A DNA stretch of 64,000 bases from positions 62,001-126,000 of the forward strand of contig CABYDS010000002.1 of the NCBI GenBank assembly GCA_902517745.1, in the 5' to 3' direction. The position numbers and the translations under genes were made by a program. Under the pieces are notes generated by a model that was given only the letters and a program-made list of their open reading frames with translations, had not been told where the DNA came from and ran no database searches. Of this stretch, positions 17,788 to 25,486 are shown in pieces. Numbering within the stretch: the stretch's first letter is position 1; each line of letters opens with the position of its first letter. The stretch is from an uncultured Pelagibacteraceae bacterium. Lineage in GTDB: Bacteria > Pseudomonadota > Alphaproteobacteria > Pelagibacterales > Pelagibacteraceae.

Positions 17788-19821
17788 TTGAAAAACAATT
17801 GGTCAGAAAACGAAGCTAAAAAATATATTAAAAAGTATAAGAAATTAGGTCATTCTGAAGATATGGCTTTAAGAGTTTATACAACTAGGCTTCTAGGAAG
17901 AAATCCAGAATTGGTATTGCATGGTGGCGGCAATACATCGGTTAAGACAAAAATCAAAGATATAGATGGTAAATATTATGATGTTCTTTGCGTAAAAGGC
18001 AGCGGATGGGATATGGCGGAAATTGAACCAGCGGGTTTGCCAGCAGTTAAATTAAATCCATTGCTTACTATGAAAAAAAAGAAAACTCTCTCTGATTATG
18101 ACATGGTTGCTTTTCAAAAAAAAAATTTGATAGATACAAAATCGCCCAATCCATCAGTTGAAACTTTTTTACATGCATTTTTACCATTTAAATTTGTTGA
18201 TCACACTCATTCTGATGCAATTATGAAAATCACTAATAGACCAAATGGAGAAAAGCTATCAAAAAAAATATTTGGTAAAAAAACTGCAATAGTACCCTAT
18301 GTAATGCCAGGATTTAAATTAGCGCGAAAAATAAATGAAGTTTATTCTAAAAACCCAAATATAAACTGTTTAATTTTATTAAACCACGGAATTTTTACAT
18401 TTGCTGATAATGCAAAAGATGCTTACAGTTTAATGATTAAGTATATATCTGATGCTGAAAAAACTTTAACCAAACTAAAAAAGAAAAAAATAAGACAGAT
18501 AAAGAAAACTAAATTTAATTTCTCAACTGCAGATATAGCTCCTATATTGAGAGGTCTTTTATCTGAAAAAAATGATAACAAATTTATCTTAAATTTTAAA
18601 AAAAACAGTAAGTTAGATTATTTTATTAATGGTAAAGATATAAATAGATACTCAAATGAAGGTACGGCTACCCCTGATCATGTTATAAGAGTTAAACCTT
18701 TTCCTTTAGTAATATCACCAAAAGCAAACTGTACATTAGATGAATTTAAAAATTTAGCTGAAAAAAAATTCAAAGAATATAGGCAAAAATATATAAAATA
18801 TTTTGAAACTAATAAGAAAAAAACTAAAGAAAAAAAAGTAATGCTTGATACATCTCCAAGAGTAATTCTAGTTCAGAATTTTGGTTTATTTACAGTAGGA
18901 GATACCTTAAAAGCTGCAAAAATTGCAGGAGATTTAACTCAAACTAATGCCAATGTAATTTCAAGTGTTGAGGAAACATCCAGATATAAATTTTTATCGA
19001 AAAAAGACTTATTTGATGTTGAGTATTGGTCCTTGGAACAAGCAAAATTAAACAAAGCAAAAAAAGAATTGCAAGGCAACGTTGTTGTTATCACTGGTAG
19101 CACTGGTGAAATTGGGAAAACAACTTATAAATTATTTAAAAAATATGGAGCTGAAGTTGTTTTGCTTGATATTAATAAAAGTAAGATAAATGATTTACAG
19201 ACAAAAATAAGCGATCTTTGTATTCACTGTGATGTAACCAATAAACAAAGTGTAAAAAAAGCATTTAATAAAATTTTAGAAATATATGGAGGTGTAGATA
19301 TTTTAATATCTAATGCTGGTACTGCTATAAGTGGATCAATTGCAGAAGTTAATGATGAAATACTTAGAAAAAGTTTTGAAGATAATTTTTTCTCACACCA
19401 AAATTGTGCTTCAGAGGCTGTAAAAATTATGAAAAAACAAAATATAAATGGATGTTTGTTATTTAACATCTCCAAGCAATCAGTTAATCCTGGTAAAAAT
19501 TTTGGACCATATGGATTGCCAAAGTCTGCGCTTTTAAATTTATGTAAACAATATGCAGTTGATTATGGTCACCTTGGTATTAGATCAAACGGTGTAAACG
19601 CTGATAGAATTAGAAGTGGTTTATTAAATAATAAAATGATTAAACAAAGAGCAAAAGCAAGAGAATTAACCACTGATCAATATATGAGTGGCAATCTACT
19701 GTTAAGTGAAGTTAAAGCAGATGATGTGGCCAAAGCTTTTTATCATCTTGCGATATCAAAAAAAACAACTGGAGCAGTACTAACTGTAGACGGTGGAAAT
19801 ATTGCAGCTTCTTTAAGATAA
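17788..19821 (+). CDS. Class II aldolase/short-chain dehydrogenase fusion (COG3347 type)
   Basis: A protein of 677 residues. It starts at TTG (17788) with GAGG 7 bases upstream; no earlier start is in frame. Residues 1-425 are a class II aldolase: LHGGGNTSVK, E125, zinc ligands H139 and H141 in VDHTHSDA, and H200 in LLNHGIF. Residues 430-677 are an SDR dehydrogenase: TGSTGEIG at 437-444, SNAG at 508-511, S562, and Y575-x3-K579 in YGLPKS. Relatives cleave rhamnulose-1-phosphate to DHAP plus lactaldehyde, then oxidise or reduce the aldehyde. Here it lies between spermidine synthesis and mtnA/mtnP, so methylthioribulose-1-phosphate or deoxyribulose-1-phosphate is a plausible substrate. That is inference. 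Confidence 0.85.
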   Translation: MKNNWSENEAKKYIKKYKKLGHSEDMALRVYTTRLLGRNPELVLHGGGNTSVKTKIKDIDGKYYDVLCVKGSGWDMAEIEPAGLPAVKLNPLLTMKKKKTLSDYDMVAFQKKNLIDTKSPNPSVETFLHAFLPFKFVDHTHSDAIMKITNRPNGEKLSKKIFGKKTAIVPYVMPGFKLARKINEVYSKNPNINCLILLNHGIFTFADNAKDAYSLMIKYISDAEKTLTKLKKKKIRQIKKTKFNFSTADIAPILRGLLSEKNDNKFILNFKKNSKLDYFINGKDINRYSNEGTATPDHVIRVKPFPLVISPKANCTLDEFKNLAEKKFKEYRQKYIKYFETNKKKTKEKKVMLDTSPRVILVQNFGLFTVGDTLKAAKIAGDLTQTNANVISSVEETSRYKFLSKKDLFDVEYWSLEQAKLNKAKKELQGNVVVITGSTGEIGKTTYKLFKKYGAEVVLLDINKSKINDLQTKISDLCIHCDVTNKQSVKKAFNKILEIYGGVDILISNAGTAISGSIAEVNDEILRKSFEDNFFSHQNCASEAVKIMKKQNINGCLLFNISKQSVNPGKNFGPYGLPKSALLNLCKQYAVDYGHLGIRSNGVNADRIRSGLLNNKMIKQRAKARELTTDQYMSGNLLLSEVKADDVAKAFYHLAISKKTTGAVLTVDGGNIAASLR

Positions 19822-20898
19822 TTAATTAAATAACTTTTTTAAGCCCTCAGAAGAAGCATCACAAACTCCCTTCTCTGTTATTAATGCAGTAACATATTTA
19901 GCAGGTGTTACATCAAAGGCTAAATTTAATGATTTGCTTTTTTCAGGATATATTAAAACTTTATCAACTTTATTATCTTTGTTAATTCCATCTACATGAG
20001 AAAGTTCTTTTGGATCTCTTTCTTCTATTGGGATATCTTTAGAGTTTTTTAAATTCCAATCTATCGTTGAACTTGGTAAAGCAACATAAAAAGGTACCTT
20101 GTTATCATTAGCTGCAAGAGCTTTTAAATATGTGCCGATTTTATTGCACACATCTCCGTTTGATAATGTCCTATCTGTTCCAACAATACACATATCAACC
20201 TGTCCTCTTTGCATTAATATTCCACCTGTATTATCTGCTATAATTGTATTTGGAATTTCTTCTTCGTTAAGTTCGTATGATGTTAGGTTTGCTCCTTGAT
20301 TTCTTGGTCTAGTTTCATCTACCCAAACATGTATTGGTATTCCTTTTTTATGTGCATGGTAAATAGGAGAAGTTGCCGTTCCCCAATCTATTGTTGCTAA
20401 CCAACCTGCATTGCAATGAGTGAGAATATTTACGGTATCTTTTTTTTTATTATATATATCTTCAATAATATTTAATCCATTTTTACCTATACTTTCACAA
20501 AATCCCTCATCTTCTTTACAAATTTCTTTAGCTTCATTGAGTGCAACATTAAATAAATCACCAGGTTCAACAAATGATAGTTTATTGTTCATTCTATGCA
20601 CTGCCCATTGAAGATTTATAGCCGTTGGCCTAGAAGCAACTAATTCTTCCGAACTTTTTTTTATAAAATCTAAACCGTTATTTTCTTTTATAGCTAAAAC
20701 CAATCCAAATGCAGCTGTACCTCCAATTAATGGTGCACCTCGGACTTCCATTGTTTTGATAGCATTTATAGCGTCTTTAACTGAACTTAATTCTTTTATT
20801 ATAAATTTATGTGGCAGCTTTGTTTGATCTATTATTTTTACAACTTGTTTTTCTTCATCAAACCAAATTGTTTTATATTCAACGCCATTAATTTTCAT
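19822..20898 (-). CDS. mtnA: S-methyl-5-thioribose-1-phosphate isomerase
   Basis: A protein of 358 residues of the eIF2B-like sugar-phosphate isomerase family. It has MEVRGAPLIGGTAAFGL, the catalytic cysteine in NILTHCNAGWLAT, the DETRPRNQGANLT loop, and the catalytic aspartate in CIVGTDRTLSNGD. It converts methylthioribose-1-phosphate to methylthioribulose-1-phosphate. Overlaps mtnP by 4 bases (ATGA), and its stop abuts the convergent aldolase/dehydrogenase stop with no gap. The context strongly supports a methylthioadenosine role over 5-deoxyribose, although the enzyme can serve both. Confidence 0.93.
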   Translation of the reverse strand: MKINGVEYKTIWFDEEKQVVKIIDQTKLPHKFIIKELSSVKDAINAIKTMEVRGAPLIGGTAAFGLVLAIKENNGLDFIKKSSEELVASRPTAINLQWAVHRMNNKLSFVEPGDLFNVALNEAKEICKEDEGFCESIGKNGLNIIEDIYNKKKDTVNILTHCNAGWLATIDWGTATSPIYHAHKKGIPIHVWVDETRPRNQGANLTSYELNEEEIPNTIIADNTGGILMQRGQVDMCIVGTDRTLSNGDVCNKIGTYLKALAANDNKVPFYVALPSSTIDWNLKNSKDIPIEERDPKELSHVDGINKDNKVDKVLIYPEKSKSLNLAFDVTPAKYVTALITEKGVCDASSEGLKKLFN

Positions 20899-21764
20899 TT
20901 AAGAACTCTTCCAGCAATTGTTTTTAATTTATCTTTGGTTTTTTGAGTTCTTTTTTCTGGAGCAGTAATTATTGCTACATCTAAACAATTATTAGTTGGA
21001 TCATTGGGATCTATGTGATTTTCAAAGTTCTCTATCAAATTTTTAATCATGTTTTTTGCTTTCGCGGCATTATCTAAAAGTACTTTTATTACTTGTTGAA
21101 CATCAACATTTTCATGATCTGGATGCCAACAATCATAATCTGTTACCATCGACACTGAAGCATATCTGATTTCAGCTTCTCTTGCTAGTTTAGCTTCAGG
21201 CATATTTGTCATTCCAATAACATCTGCTTTCCATGATCTATATAAGTTTGACTCTGCTAATGTAGAAAATTGTGGACCTTCCATTACAACATAAGTTCCA
21301 CCTCTTTGATAAGGTATATTATCTTTTTTTATAGCATCTTCGCAAGCATTCATCAGCCCATTTGAGGTTGGGTGTGCCATTGATACATGCGCAACAATCT
21401 CATCATCAAAAAAAGTTTTGTTTCTTGCAAAAGTTCTATCAATGAATTGATCAACTATAACAAATTTACCTGGGGGCAGATCTTCCTTTAAAGATCCTAC
21501 AGCTGAAACAGAAACGATATCTGTAATACCAAGCTGTTTAAGGGCATCAATGTTAGCTCTAAAGTTTATTTTTGATGGAGAAATAAAATGTCCTTTTCCA
21601 TGTCTTGGAAGAAAATAAATTTCTTTATTGTTATATTTTGCTTTTAGTATTAAATCTGAAGGCTTTCCCCATGGAGTATTCAAATCTAATGTTTCTCGGT
21701 CTTTAAACTCTTCAACATCATAAAGACCGCTTCCACCAATGATTGCTAATTTATTATTTGCCAT
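20895..21764 (-). CDS. mtnP: S-methyl-5'-thioadenosine phosphorylase
   Basis: A protein of 289 residues of the trimeric purine nucleoside phosphorylase family. It has AIIGGSGLYDVEEF at the N-terminus, the phosphate-binding LPRHGKGHFISPSKINFRAN, and TYVVMEGPQFSTLAESNLYR with the MTA-type MTNMPEAKLAREAEI. It splits methylthioadenosine into adenine and methylthioribose-1-phosphate. First gene of the mtnP-mtnA pair. It is divergent from apt, 28 bases away, and Apt recycles the adenine. Confidence 0.94.
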   Translation of the reverse strand: MANNKLAIIGGSGLYDVEEFKDRETLDLNTPWGKPSDLILKAKYNNKEIYFLPRHGKGHFISPSKINFRANIDALKQLGITDIVSVSAVGSLKEDLPPGKFVIVDQFIDRTFARNKTFFDDEIVAHVSMAHPTSNGLMNACEDAIKKDNIPYQRGGTYVVMEGPQFSTLAESNLYRSWKADVIGMTNMPEAKLAREAEIRYASVSMVTDYDCWHPDHENVDVQQVIKVLLDNAAKAKNMIKNLIENFENHIDPNDPTNNCLDVAIITAPEKRTQKTKDKLKTIAGRVLK

Positions 21765-21792
21765 AATACTTTTTTGATTATAATTAAGTTTT

Positions 21793-22320
21793 ATGGATTT
21801 AAAAGAACATATTAGATCGATACAAGACTATCCTAAAAAGGGAATTCTATTTAGAGATATCACGACTCTTATTAAAAACGAAAAAGCTTTCAAAGAATGC
21901 ATAAATCAAATTGCTGATAGATCTAAAAAATTTCAATTTGATAAAATTGCCGCTATAGAATCTAGAGGTTTTGTTTTTGCATCTGCAGTCTCATATATTT
22001 TAAATAAACCCTTTATATTATTGAGAAAAAAAAATAAGTTACCTGCAGAAGTATATTCGGTTGATTTTGAGTTAGAGTACGGAACTGCCACAATTGAAGT
22101 TCATAAAGACTCATTTATGGAAAATGATAAGGTACTAATAATTGATGATTTAATTGCTACAGGAGGTACTGCGGAAGCAGCAGCTAAATTAATTGAGATA
22201 TCAAAAAGCAAAGTTGCAGGATTTATTTTTGTAATTAATTTGTTTGATCTTGGTGGTACTGATAATCTTTTAAAAAAGGGATATAAAGTAGAAAACCTTT
22301 TAGATTTCCCTGGTCATTGA
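21793..22320 (+). CDS. apt: Adenine phosphoribosyltransferase
   Basis: A protein of 175 residues. It has the type I PRTase fold: DYPKKGILFRDITTLI at the N-terminus, ESRGFVFASAVSYIL, RKKNKLPAEVYSVDFELEYG, and the PRPP-binding VLIIDDLIATGGTAEAA. It converts adenine and PRPP to AMP. Divergent from mtnP, so adenine release and adenine salvage probably share a regulatory region. The TGA stop ends exactly where the encoded CCA of the minus-strand tRNA-Met begins. Confidence 0.95.
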   Translation: MDLKEHIRSIQDYPKKGILFRDITTLIKNEKAFKECINQIADRSKKFQFDKIAAIESRGFVFASAVSYILNKPFILLRKKNKLPAEVYSVDFELEYGTATIEVHKDSFMENDKVLIIDDLIATGGTAEAAAKLIEISKSKVAGFIFVINLFDLGGTDNLLKKGYKVENLLDFPGH

Positions 22321-22397
22321 TGGTAGCGGGAAGTGGGATCGAACCACTGACCTCGGGCTTATGAGTCCCGCGCTCTAACCAACTGAGCTACCCCGCC
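22321..22397 (-). tRNA. tRNA-Met (CAT), elongator type
   Basis: Read on the minus strand, 77 bases fold into a complete cloverleaf. The 7-bp acceptor stem has G-U pairs at both ends, the D arm has AGCTCAG...GGTTAGAGC, the anticodon loop is ACTCATAA with anticodon CAT, and the T arm has GGTTCGATCCC. A CCA end is encoded. The first base pair and D-arm fit elongator tRNA-Met rather than the initiator. tRNA-Ile2 with a modified CAT is a less likely alternative. The 3' end abuts apt, and its 5' side adjoins the mini-island. Confidence 0.95.
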
Positions 22398-22398
22398 A
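22341..22398. repeat. Direct repeat 1, left copy (within tRNA-Met)
   Basis: A stretch of 58 bases covering the T-loop side through the 5' end of tRNA-Met. It recurs with one mismatch at 24338-24395. Similarity continues for about 50 more bases into the tRNA's upstream flank, through a shared TACTACTTTTATTTTTTGAT, to about 22450 and 24443. Repeats of this kind bound elements that integrate at tRNA genes. Confidence 0.85.
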
Positions 22399-22460
22399 TT
22401 AAATTGTTGTTGATATATACTACTTTTATTTTTTGATGCAAACAAGATTTATGTAATTTC

Positions 22461-22480
22461 TGATCTGAGTGTGATCAAAT
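22461..22480. repeat. Direct repeat 2, left copy
   Basis: TGATCTGAGTGTGATCAAAT, matched at 24278-24297 with two mismatches in 20 bases. It lies just inside the left tRNA copy, while its partner lies just inside the right pseudo-tRNA. The pair therefore brackets the five-gene block. The core TGATCA is palindromic. Confidence 0.65.
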
Positions 22481-22524
22481 TGTGATCCTTTTTTTTAAGG
22501 TAAAATTTGGTTTCTGTCCCGCGT

Positions 22525-22962
22525 CTAAAATTTTTTTTCTTTCTTTTCATATTTTTCACACTCGGCATTAAACGTTAATCCTAATCCTTCGATATACAAA
22601 ACGCCGGTATAACGATCAATTTTAACTGAGGGTTTATTTACAGGATTTAATTTGAAATTTGCTTTAATCTCAGATTCACTAGACTTAATATTATATAATT
22701 TAAATTTATTTTTTTTATCTTTTTTAAGAAAGTTTATAGTTCTATTGAACCCGGGAAGTAGTGCAGCTGGTATTTGAATTTCACCCCTATTTTTTTTTAA
22801 ACTAACAATAACAGATCCATCAACATCTTTATTCAGAGTAAAACCTGTACCTGTTCCAGTTTTCCTAGATCCATCACCCTTGCAAAGCAGGTTTAGATCT
22901 AGTGCATAACCAGAATTACCTAACGTTAGACTTAGAACTACTATCCCTAAAATTTTTTTCAT
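22525..22962 (-). CDS. Exported protein of unknown function (mini-island gene 5)
   Basis: A protein of 145 residues with a signal peptide (about 1-20: MKK, hydrophobic core, GYALD). The mature part is rich in beta-strand pattern and lysine, with two cysteines (LLCKGDG near the start and AECEKY near the end) that could form one disulfide. I do not recognise a family. Last gene of the mini-island operon, 16 bases after the preceding gene. The stop region holds a short GTCCCGCGTCTAA that resembles the tRNA anticodon stem. Confidence 0.6.
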   Translation of the reverse strand: MKKILGIVVLSLTLGNSGYALDLNLLCKGDGSRKTGTGTGFTLNKDVDGSVIVSLKKNRGEIQIPAALLPGFNRTINFLKKDKKNKFKLYNIKSSESEIKANFKLNPVNKPSVKIDRYTGVLYIEGLGLTFNAECEKYEKKEKKF

Positions 22963-22978
22963 TTAAATTATTTTTTCA

Positions 22979-23542
22979 TTAACTATATTTATCTTTAAAT
23001 AATTGTGGATTATTTTTTTCAATAATTACACATTTATTGTACTCCGCAAGATATTTGGCACCGCTTCTTGATTCATCAGCCAATCTGAGTTTTGTCTTTA
23101 ATGATTGTCTAAGAAATTTTTTGTAGTTTCTTTCAATTTCGTTCTTCGTATATACTCTTTTAACTACAGTAGTGGTTAAGCTTGGTGGCGTAGGTCCAAA
23201 ATCTAATGTAAATTTTGATGGATTGTCAGAGGGTTTTTGACAATATTTTTTTCTTATTTTTTCTGTTTCGTAATAATCGCTCGATCGACAAAATGGCAAT
23301 CTCTTTAATCTATCCCATTCAGCAATTTTTCTTTTATCTCTTAGTTTCTGTCTTTTAAGTTTTCTTTCATATTCAGCGTATTCTTTATTATAAATGGCTG
23401 ATGGTTTAATCTCTTCTACATATTCTGCAGTTGGAAGTGAATTAGATAGTCTAAAATTATAATCAGCACACTTTTCTAAATTTGATTTAAAAAATCCAGT
23501 AGTTAAAAGAAAAATGGTTAGATAAATAGGTATTTTCTTCAT
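22979..23542 (-). CDS. Probable exported basic protein, unknown (mini-island gene 4)
   Basis: A protein of 187 residues. The N-terminal KKIPIYLTIFLLTTGFF reads as a signal peptide or anchor. The rest is strongly basic, helical and charged (KRQKLRDKRKIAEWDRLKRL) with five cysteines. There is no recognised domain. It overlaps the upstream 62-residue gene by 4 bases, so it belongs to the same transcript. Envelope location is inferred from the N-terminus. Confidence 0.6.
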   Translation of the reverse strand: MKKIPIYLTIFLLTTGFFKSNLEKCADYNFRLSNSLPTAEYVEEIKPSAIYNKEYAEYERKLKRQKLRDKRKIAEWDRLKRLPFCRSSDYYETEKIRKKYCQKPSDNPSKFTLDFGPTPPSLTTTVVKRVYTKNEIERNYKKFLRQSLKTKLRLADESRSGAKYLAEYNKCVIIEKNNPQLFKDKYS

Positions 23543-23727
23543 TTACGTTTAGCTCTAAACTTCTCGTTTATATTATCTAGATAAACTCTTATTTTTTCTT
23601 TTTCAGTTACTTCTCTTCCTTCTTTTAATTCTTTTTCTAATTTCTTTCTTTTATAAGAATAATAAAATGGCATTACGATAGATAAACTAACAATGATTAT
23701 TGCTAATATTATTTGCCAAGTTTCCAT
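23539..23727 (-). CDS. Small single-helix membrane protein (mini-island gene 3)
   Basis: A protein of 62 residues with one membrane helix (about 5-24, WQIILAIIIVSLSIVMPFYY) and a charged helical tail (KRKKLEKELKEGREVTEKEK). The topology suggests a short anchor with a cytoplasmic coiled-coil segment. Its ATG overlaps the stop of the 57-residue gene (TAATG), and its stop overlaps the next gene by 4 bases. Tight coupling on both sides supports it as real. Confidence 0.6.
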   Translation of the reverse strand: METWQIILAIIIVSLSIVMPFYYSYKRKKLEKELKEGREVTEKEKIRVYLDNINEKFRAKRK

Positions 23728-23900
23728 TAATTAAGCACCCTATCAAATACTGCTATTTTAACATGCTGATAATCATCTTGGATATCAAACTCTATTTGCA
23801 TATCATCGTCAGGGTCTAAAGTCATGCGTACTAAGTCTACGTATTTATCAATTTTTTTATATGAAACTTTGCCTCTGAATATTTTTTCAAATCTTTTCAT
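23727..23900 (-). CDS. 57-residue unknown protein (mini-island gene 2)
   Basis: An ATG at 23900 and TAA at 23727-23729 give 57 residues, beginning MKRFEKIFRGKVSYKK and continuing through an acidic LDPDDDMQIEFDIQDD. It has no membrane segment and no recognised domain. The start overlaps the upstream stop by 4 bases (ATGA) and the stop overlaps the downstream start by one base (TAATG). This two-sided coupling is the main reason to call it, since its length alone would not. Confidence 0.6.
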   Translation of the reverse strand: MKRFEKIFRGKVSYKKIDKYVDLVRMTLDPDDDMQIEFDIQDDYQHVKIAVFDRVLN

Positions 23901-24217
23901 TTACCCTTACAAATTTTTTCTATGTAGATTGTACTACTATGTACTTTTTTCATATCTCTTTTGCAGCTGTGATAAGGTGATAAATATTGATAAACTATAA
24001 TGAATAAGATTATACCAGCGCCAATTTTAATTAAATTTTTATTGGCTAAAATACTTTTGTTAAAAGCTTTTCCAGTTTTGAATGCAGCTTTTTGAACTTT
24101 ATCTGAACCATCATCTTTACTGCTAATTCCTTTTTTATTTCTTAGATATTTCAGAATTAGCCAAATAGCTCCAGCAACTATAATTAAAGGAATAAATTGT
24201 GCTATATCATTATTCAT
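23897..24217 (-). CDS. Small two-helix membrane protein (mini-island gene 1)
   Basis: A protein of 106 residues with two membrane helices (about 8-24, IPLIIVAGAIWLILKYL, and 64-80, LIKIGAGIILFIIVYQYL). They are separated by a basic loop (KKGISSKDDGSDKVQKAAFK). The short C-terminal tail has two cysteines. I do not recognise a family. First gene of the mini-island operon, about 100 bases from the decayed tRNA copy. The operon's promoter should lie in that gap. Confidence 0.6.
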   Translation of the reverse strand: MNNDIAQFIPLIIVAGAIWLILKYLRNKKGISSKDDGSDKVQKAAFKTGKAFNKSILANKNLIKIGAGIILFIIVYQYLSPYHSCKRDMKKVHSSTIYIEKICKGK

Positions 24218-24277
24218 TTTTACTTCTTAAAAATTTGTGATCCAATTATTTTTTATAACAAATAGACTCTACCACTG

Positions 24278-24297
24278 TGATCTATGTGTGATCAAAT
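24278..24297. repeat. Direct repeat 2, right copy
   Basis: Matches 18 of 20 bases of the repeat at 22461-22480 in the same orientation. It lies 18 bases from the pseudo-tRNA and upstream of the first mini-island gene. A further TGTGATCC occurs near both copies (about 22481 and 24236), so the motif family is reiterated at the block's ends. Confidence 0.65.
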
Positions 24298-24315
24298 GAT
24301 TTGAGATGTTAATTT

Positions 24316-24394
24316 AGGTACATGGGACAAGGGAAAAGAACCACTGATCTCGGGCTTATGAGTCCCGCGCTCTAACCAACTGAGCTACCCCGCC
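24316..24394 (-). pseudogene. Decayed tRNA-Met copy
   Basis: The 5' half (acceptor 5' strand, D arm, anticodon arm with CAT) is identical to the tRNA-Met at 22321-22397 apart from one base. The 3' half is alignable only with several substitutions and two insertions. The T stem cannot pair properly (loop GGTTCTTTT) and the 3' acceptor strand and CCA are destroyed. It should not make a functional tRNA. It marks the far side of the mini-island. Confidence 0.85.
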
Positions 24395-24395
24395 A
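24338..24395. repeat. Direct repeat 1, right copy (within decayed tRNA)
   Basis: Partner of 22341-22398, with 57 of 58 bases identical. Similarity continues rightward through the tRNA upstream flank to about 24443, at the stop of the 37-residue gene. It fails gradually to the left, where the tRNA copy has decayed. Confidence 0.85.
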
Positions 24396-24444
24396 TAAAT
24401 AATTGTTGGTTTATACTACTTTTATTTTTTGATTCAACAAGATT

Positions 24445-24558
24445 TCACTTGTTCTTTTTCTTATCTTTTTTAATTTTTCTTTTTTCCTTGAGAGAAAGTT
24501 TAGCTTTTTTCATTACAGTAGAGTCCTTGAATGATTTTCCGCTATATCTTTTTGACAT
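24445..24558 (-). CDS. 37-residue very basic protein, unknown
   Basis: An ATG at 24558 and TGA at 24445-24447 encode 37 residues: MSKRYSGKSFKDSTVMKK, then a run of lysine and arginine (14 or more basic residues in all). It begins 4 bases after the AEC transporter stop. Its composition suggests RNA or ribosome contact, but no family is recognised. Its position immediately outside the right repeat suggests it is part of the original chromosome next to tRNA-Met. Modest confidence because of its size. Confidence 0.5.
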   Translation of the reverse strand: MSKRYSGKSFKDSTVMKKAKLSLKEKRKIKKDKKKNK

Positions 24559-24562
24559 TGTT

Positions 24563-25486
24563 TTAACTTAATAAATTTATAGTAAATAAAAAAGTAAATA
24601 TTGAGGCAAATGTTGAAATAAATATTGCTTTAATAATATTTTCTGGACTTACATTGTATGCAGAGCACATAACAATTGAGGTAGCTCCACATGGACCAAC
24701 ACTAACTAGCAAAGCTCCAGCAAAATTAATTGGATTTGATAAGCTAAAGAATGTGTAGCCTAAAATTAGCAAAATCATTGGTGATATAATAAGTTTTAAT
24801 ATTGAAATAGTGATTGTTAATTTATTGAAAAGTTTTTTTGAGTAAAAAGATAGAATAATACCAATTGCAAATAATCCAACTGGCATTACACATGCTGCCA
24901 GTCTTTGAAGAATATACTCAAATGGAGTTTCATCAATATTGATCTTTGAAATTCTTATTATCAATCCAATTAAAATTGCTAATATCATAGGGTTTAAAAT
25001 TAAATTTCTTAAAAACTGAAATAATTTAATTTTTTTTTTTACAGTAAGTTCTAAAAAGAAACTAACTATGGATATTAAAACTACACTATCCATTAAAATA
25101 ATACCTGATATTTGAGTTATCGTACTTCCTCGAAAGAATATTTCAGCAATAGGTAAAACTAATATTACGTGATTTGATAAAGCAACTGTTAGAGCCCAAA
25201 TAATAGATTCTTGCATTGATCTTTTGAAAGTATTTTTGGTTAATAAGAAAGCAAATATTCCGCTTGTTAACTGCATTAAAAAATATGATGAAATTTGAGA
25301 CACATCTATTTCACCAACATCACTTTGCGCAACTAGTTTTATAATTAAAGCAGGGACTGCGATATAAAATGAGAATAAGTTAAATATTCTAGCTTTTTGT
25401 AAATCAAATATTTTAATGTATCCTAAAAGATAACCAATAAGAGTAATGCCTATAAATGGAGTTAAGCCTAAAAATACCTGAAACAT
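24563..25486 (-). CDS. AEC-family transporter
   Basis: A protein of 307 residues with about ten membrane helices in two inverted halves. The N-terminal motif LTPFIGITLIGYLLGYIKIFD and the C-terminal GALLVSVGPCGATSIVMCSAYNV fit the auxin-efflux-carrier family. Bacterial members move malate, malonate or other organic acids. Its ATG shares a base with the TauD-like stop, so it is the third gene of a three-gene operon. The other two genes suggest an organic acid produced by oxygenase or dehalogenase chemistry. Confidence 0.85.
   Translation of the reverse strand: MFQVFLGLTPFIGITLIGYLLGYIKIFDLQKARIFNLFSFYIAVPALIIKLVAQSDVGEIDVSQISSYFLMQLTSGIFAFLLTKNTFKRSMQESIIWALTVALSNHVILVLPIAEIFFRGSTITQISGIILMDSVVLISIVSFFLELTVKKKIKLFQFLRNLILNPMILAILIGLIIRISKINIDETPFEYILQRLAACVMPVGLFAIGIILSFYSKKLFNKLTITISILKLIISPMILLILGYTFFSLSNPINFAGALLVSVGPCGATSIVMCSAYNVSPENIIKAIFISTFASIFTFLFTINLLS

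Larger units (their letters stand above)
22398..24315. mobile_element. tRNA-Met-associated mini-island with five small unknown genes
   Basis: About 1.9 kb between an intact tRNA-Met and a decayed second copy of it, bounded inside by a second direct-repeat pair. It holds five tightly packed minus-strand genes (24217 to 22525), none recognisable and mostly membrane or exported. There is no integrase, transposase or relaxase, so if it moved it needed outside help or has lost its enzyme. A simple segmental duplication with later gene gain is the main alternative. Confidence 0.6.

Noticed and set aside
24316..24394. Second functional tRNA-Met
   Set aside because: The T stem and the 3' acceptor strand cannot pair and the CCA is lost.
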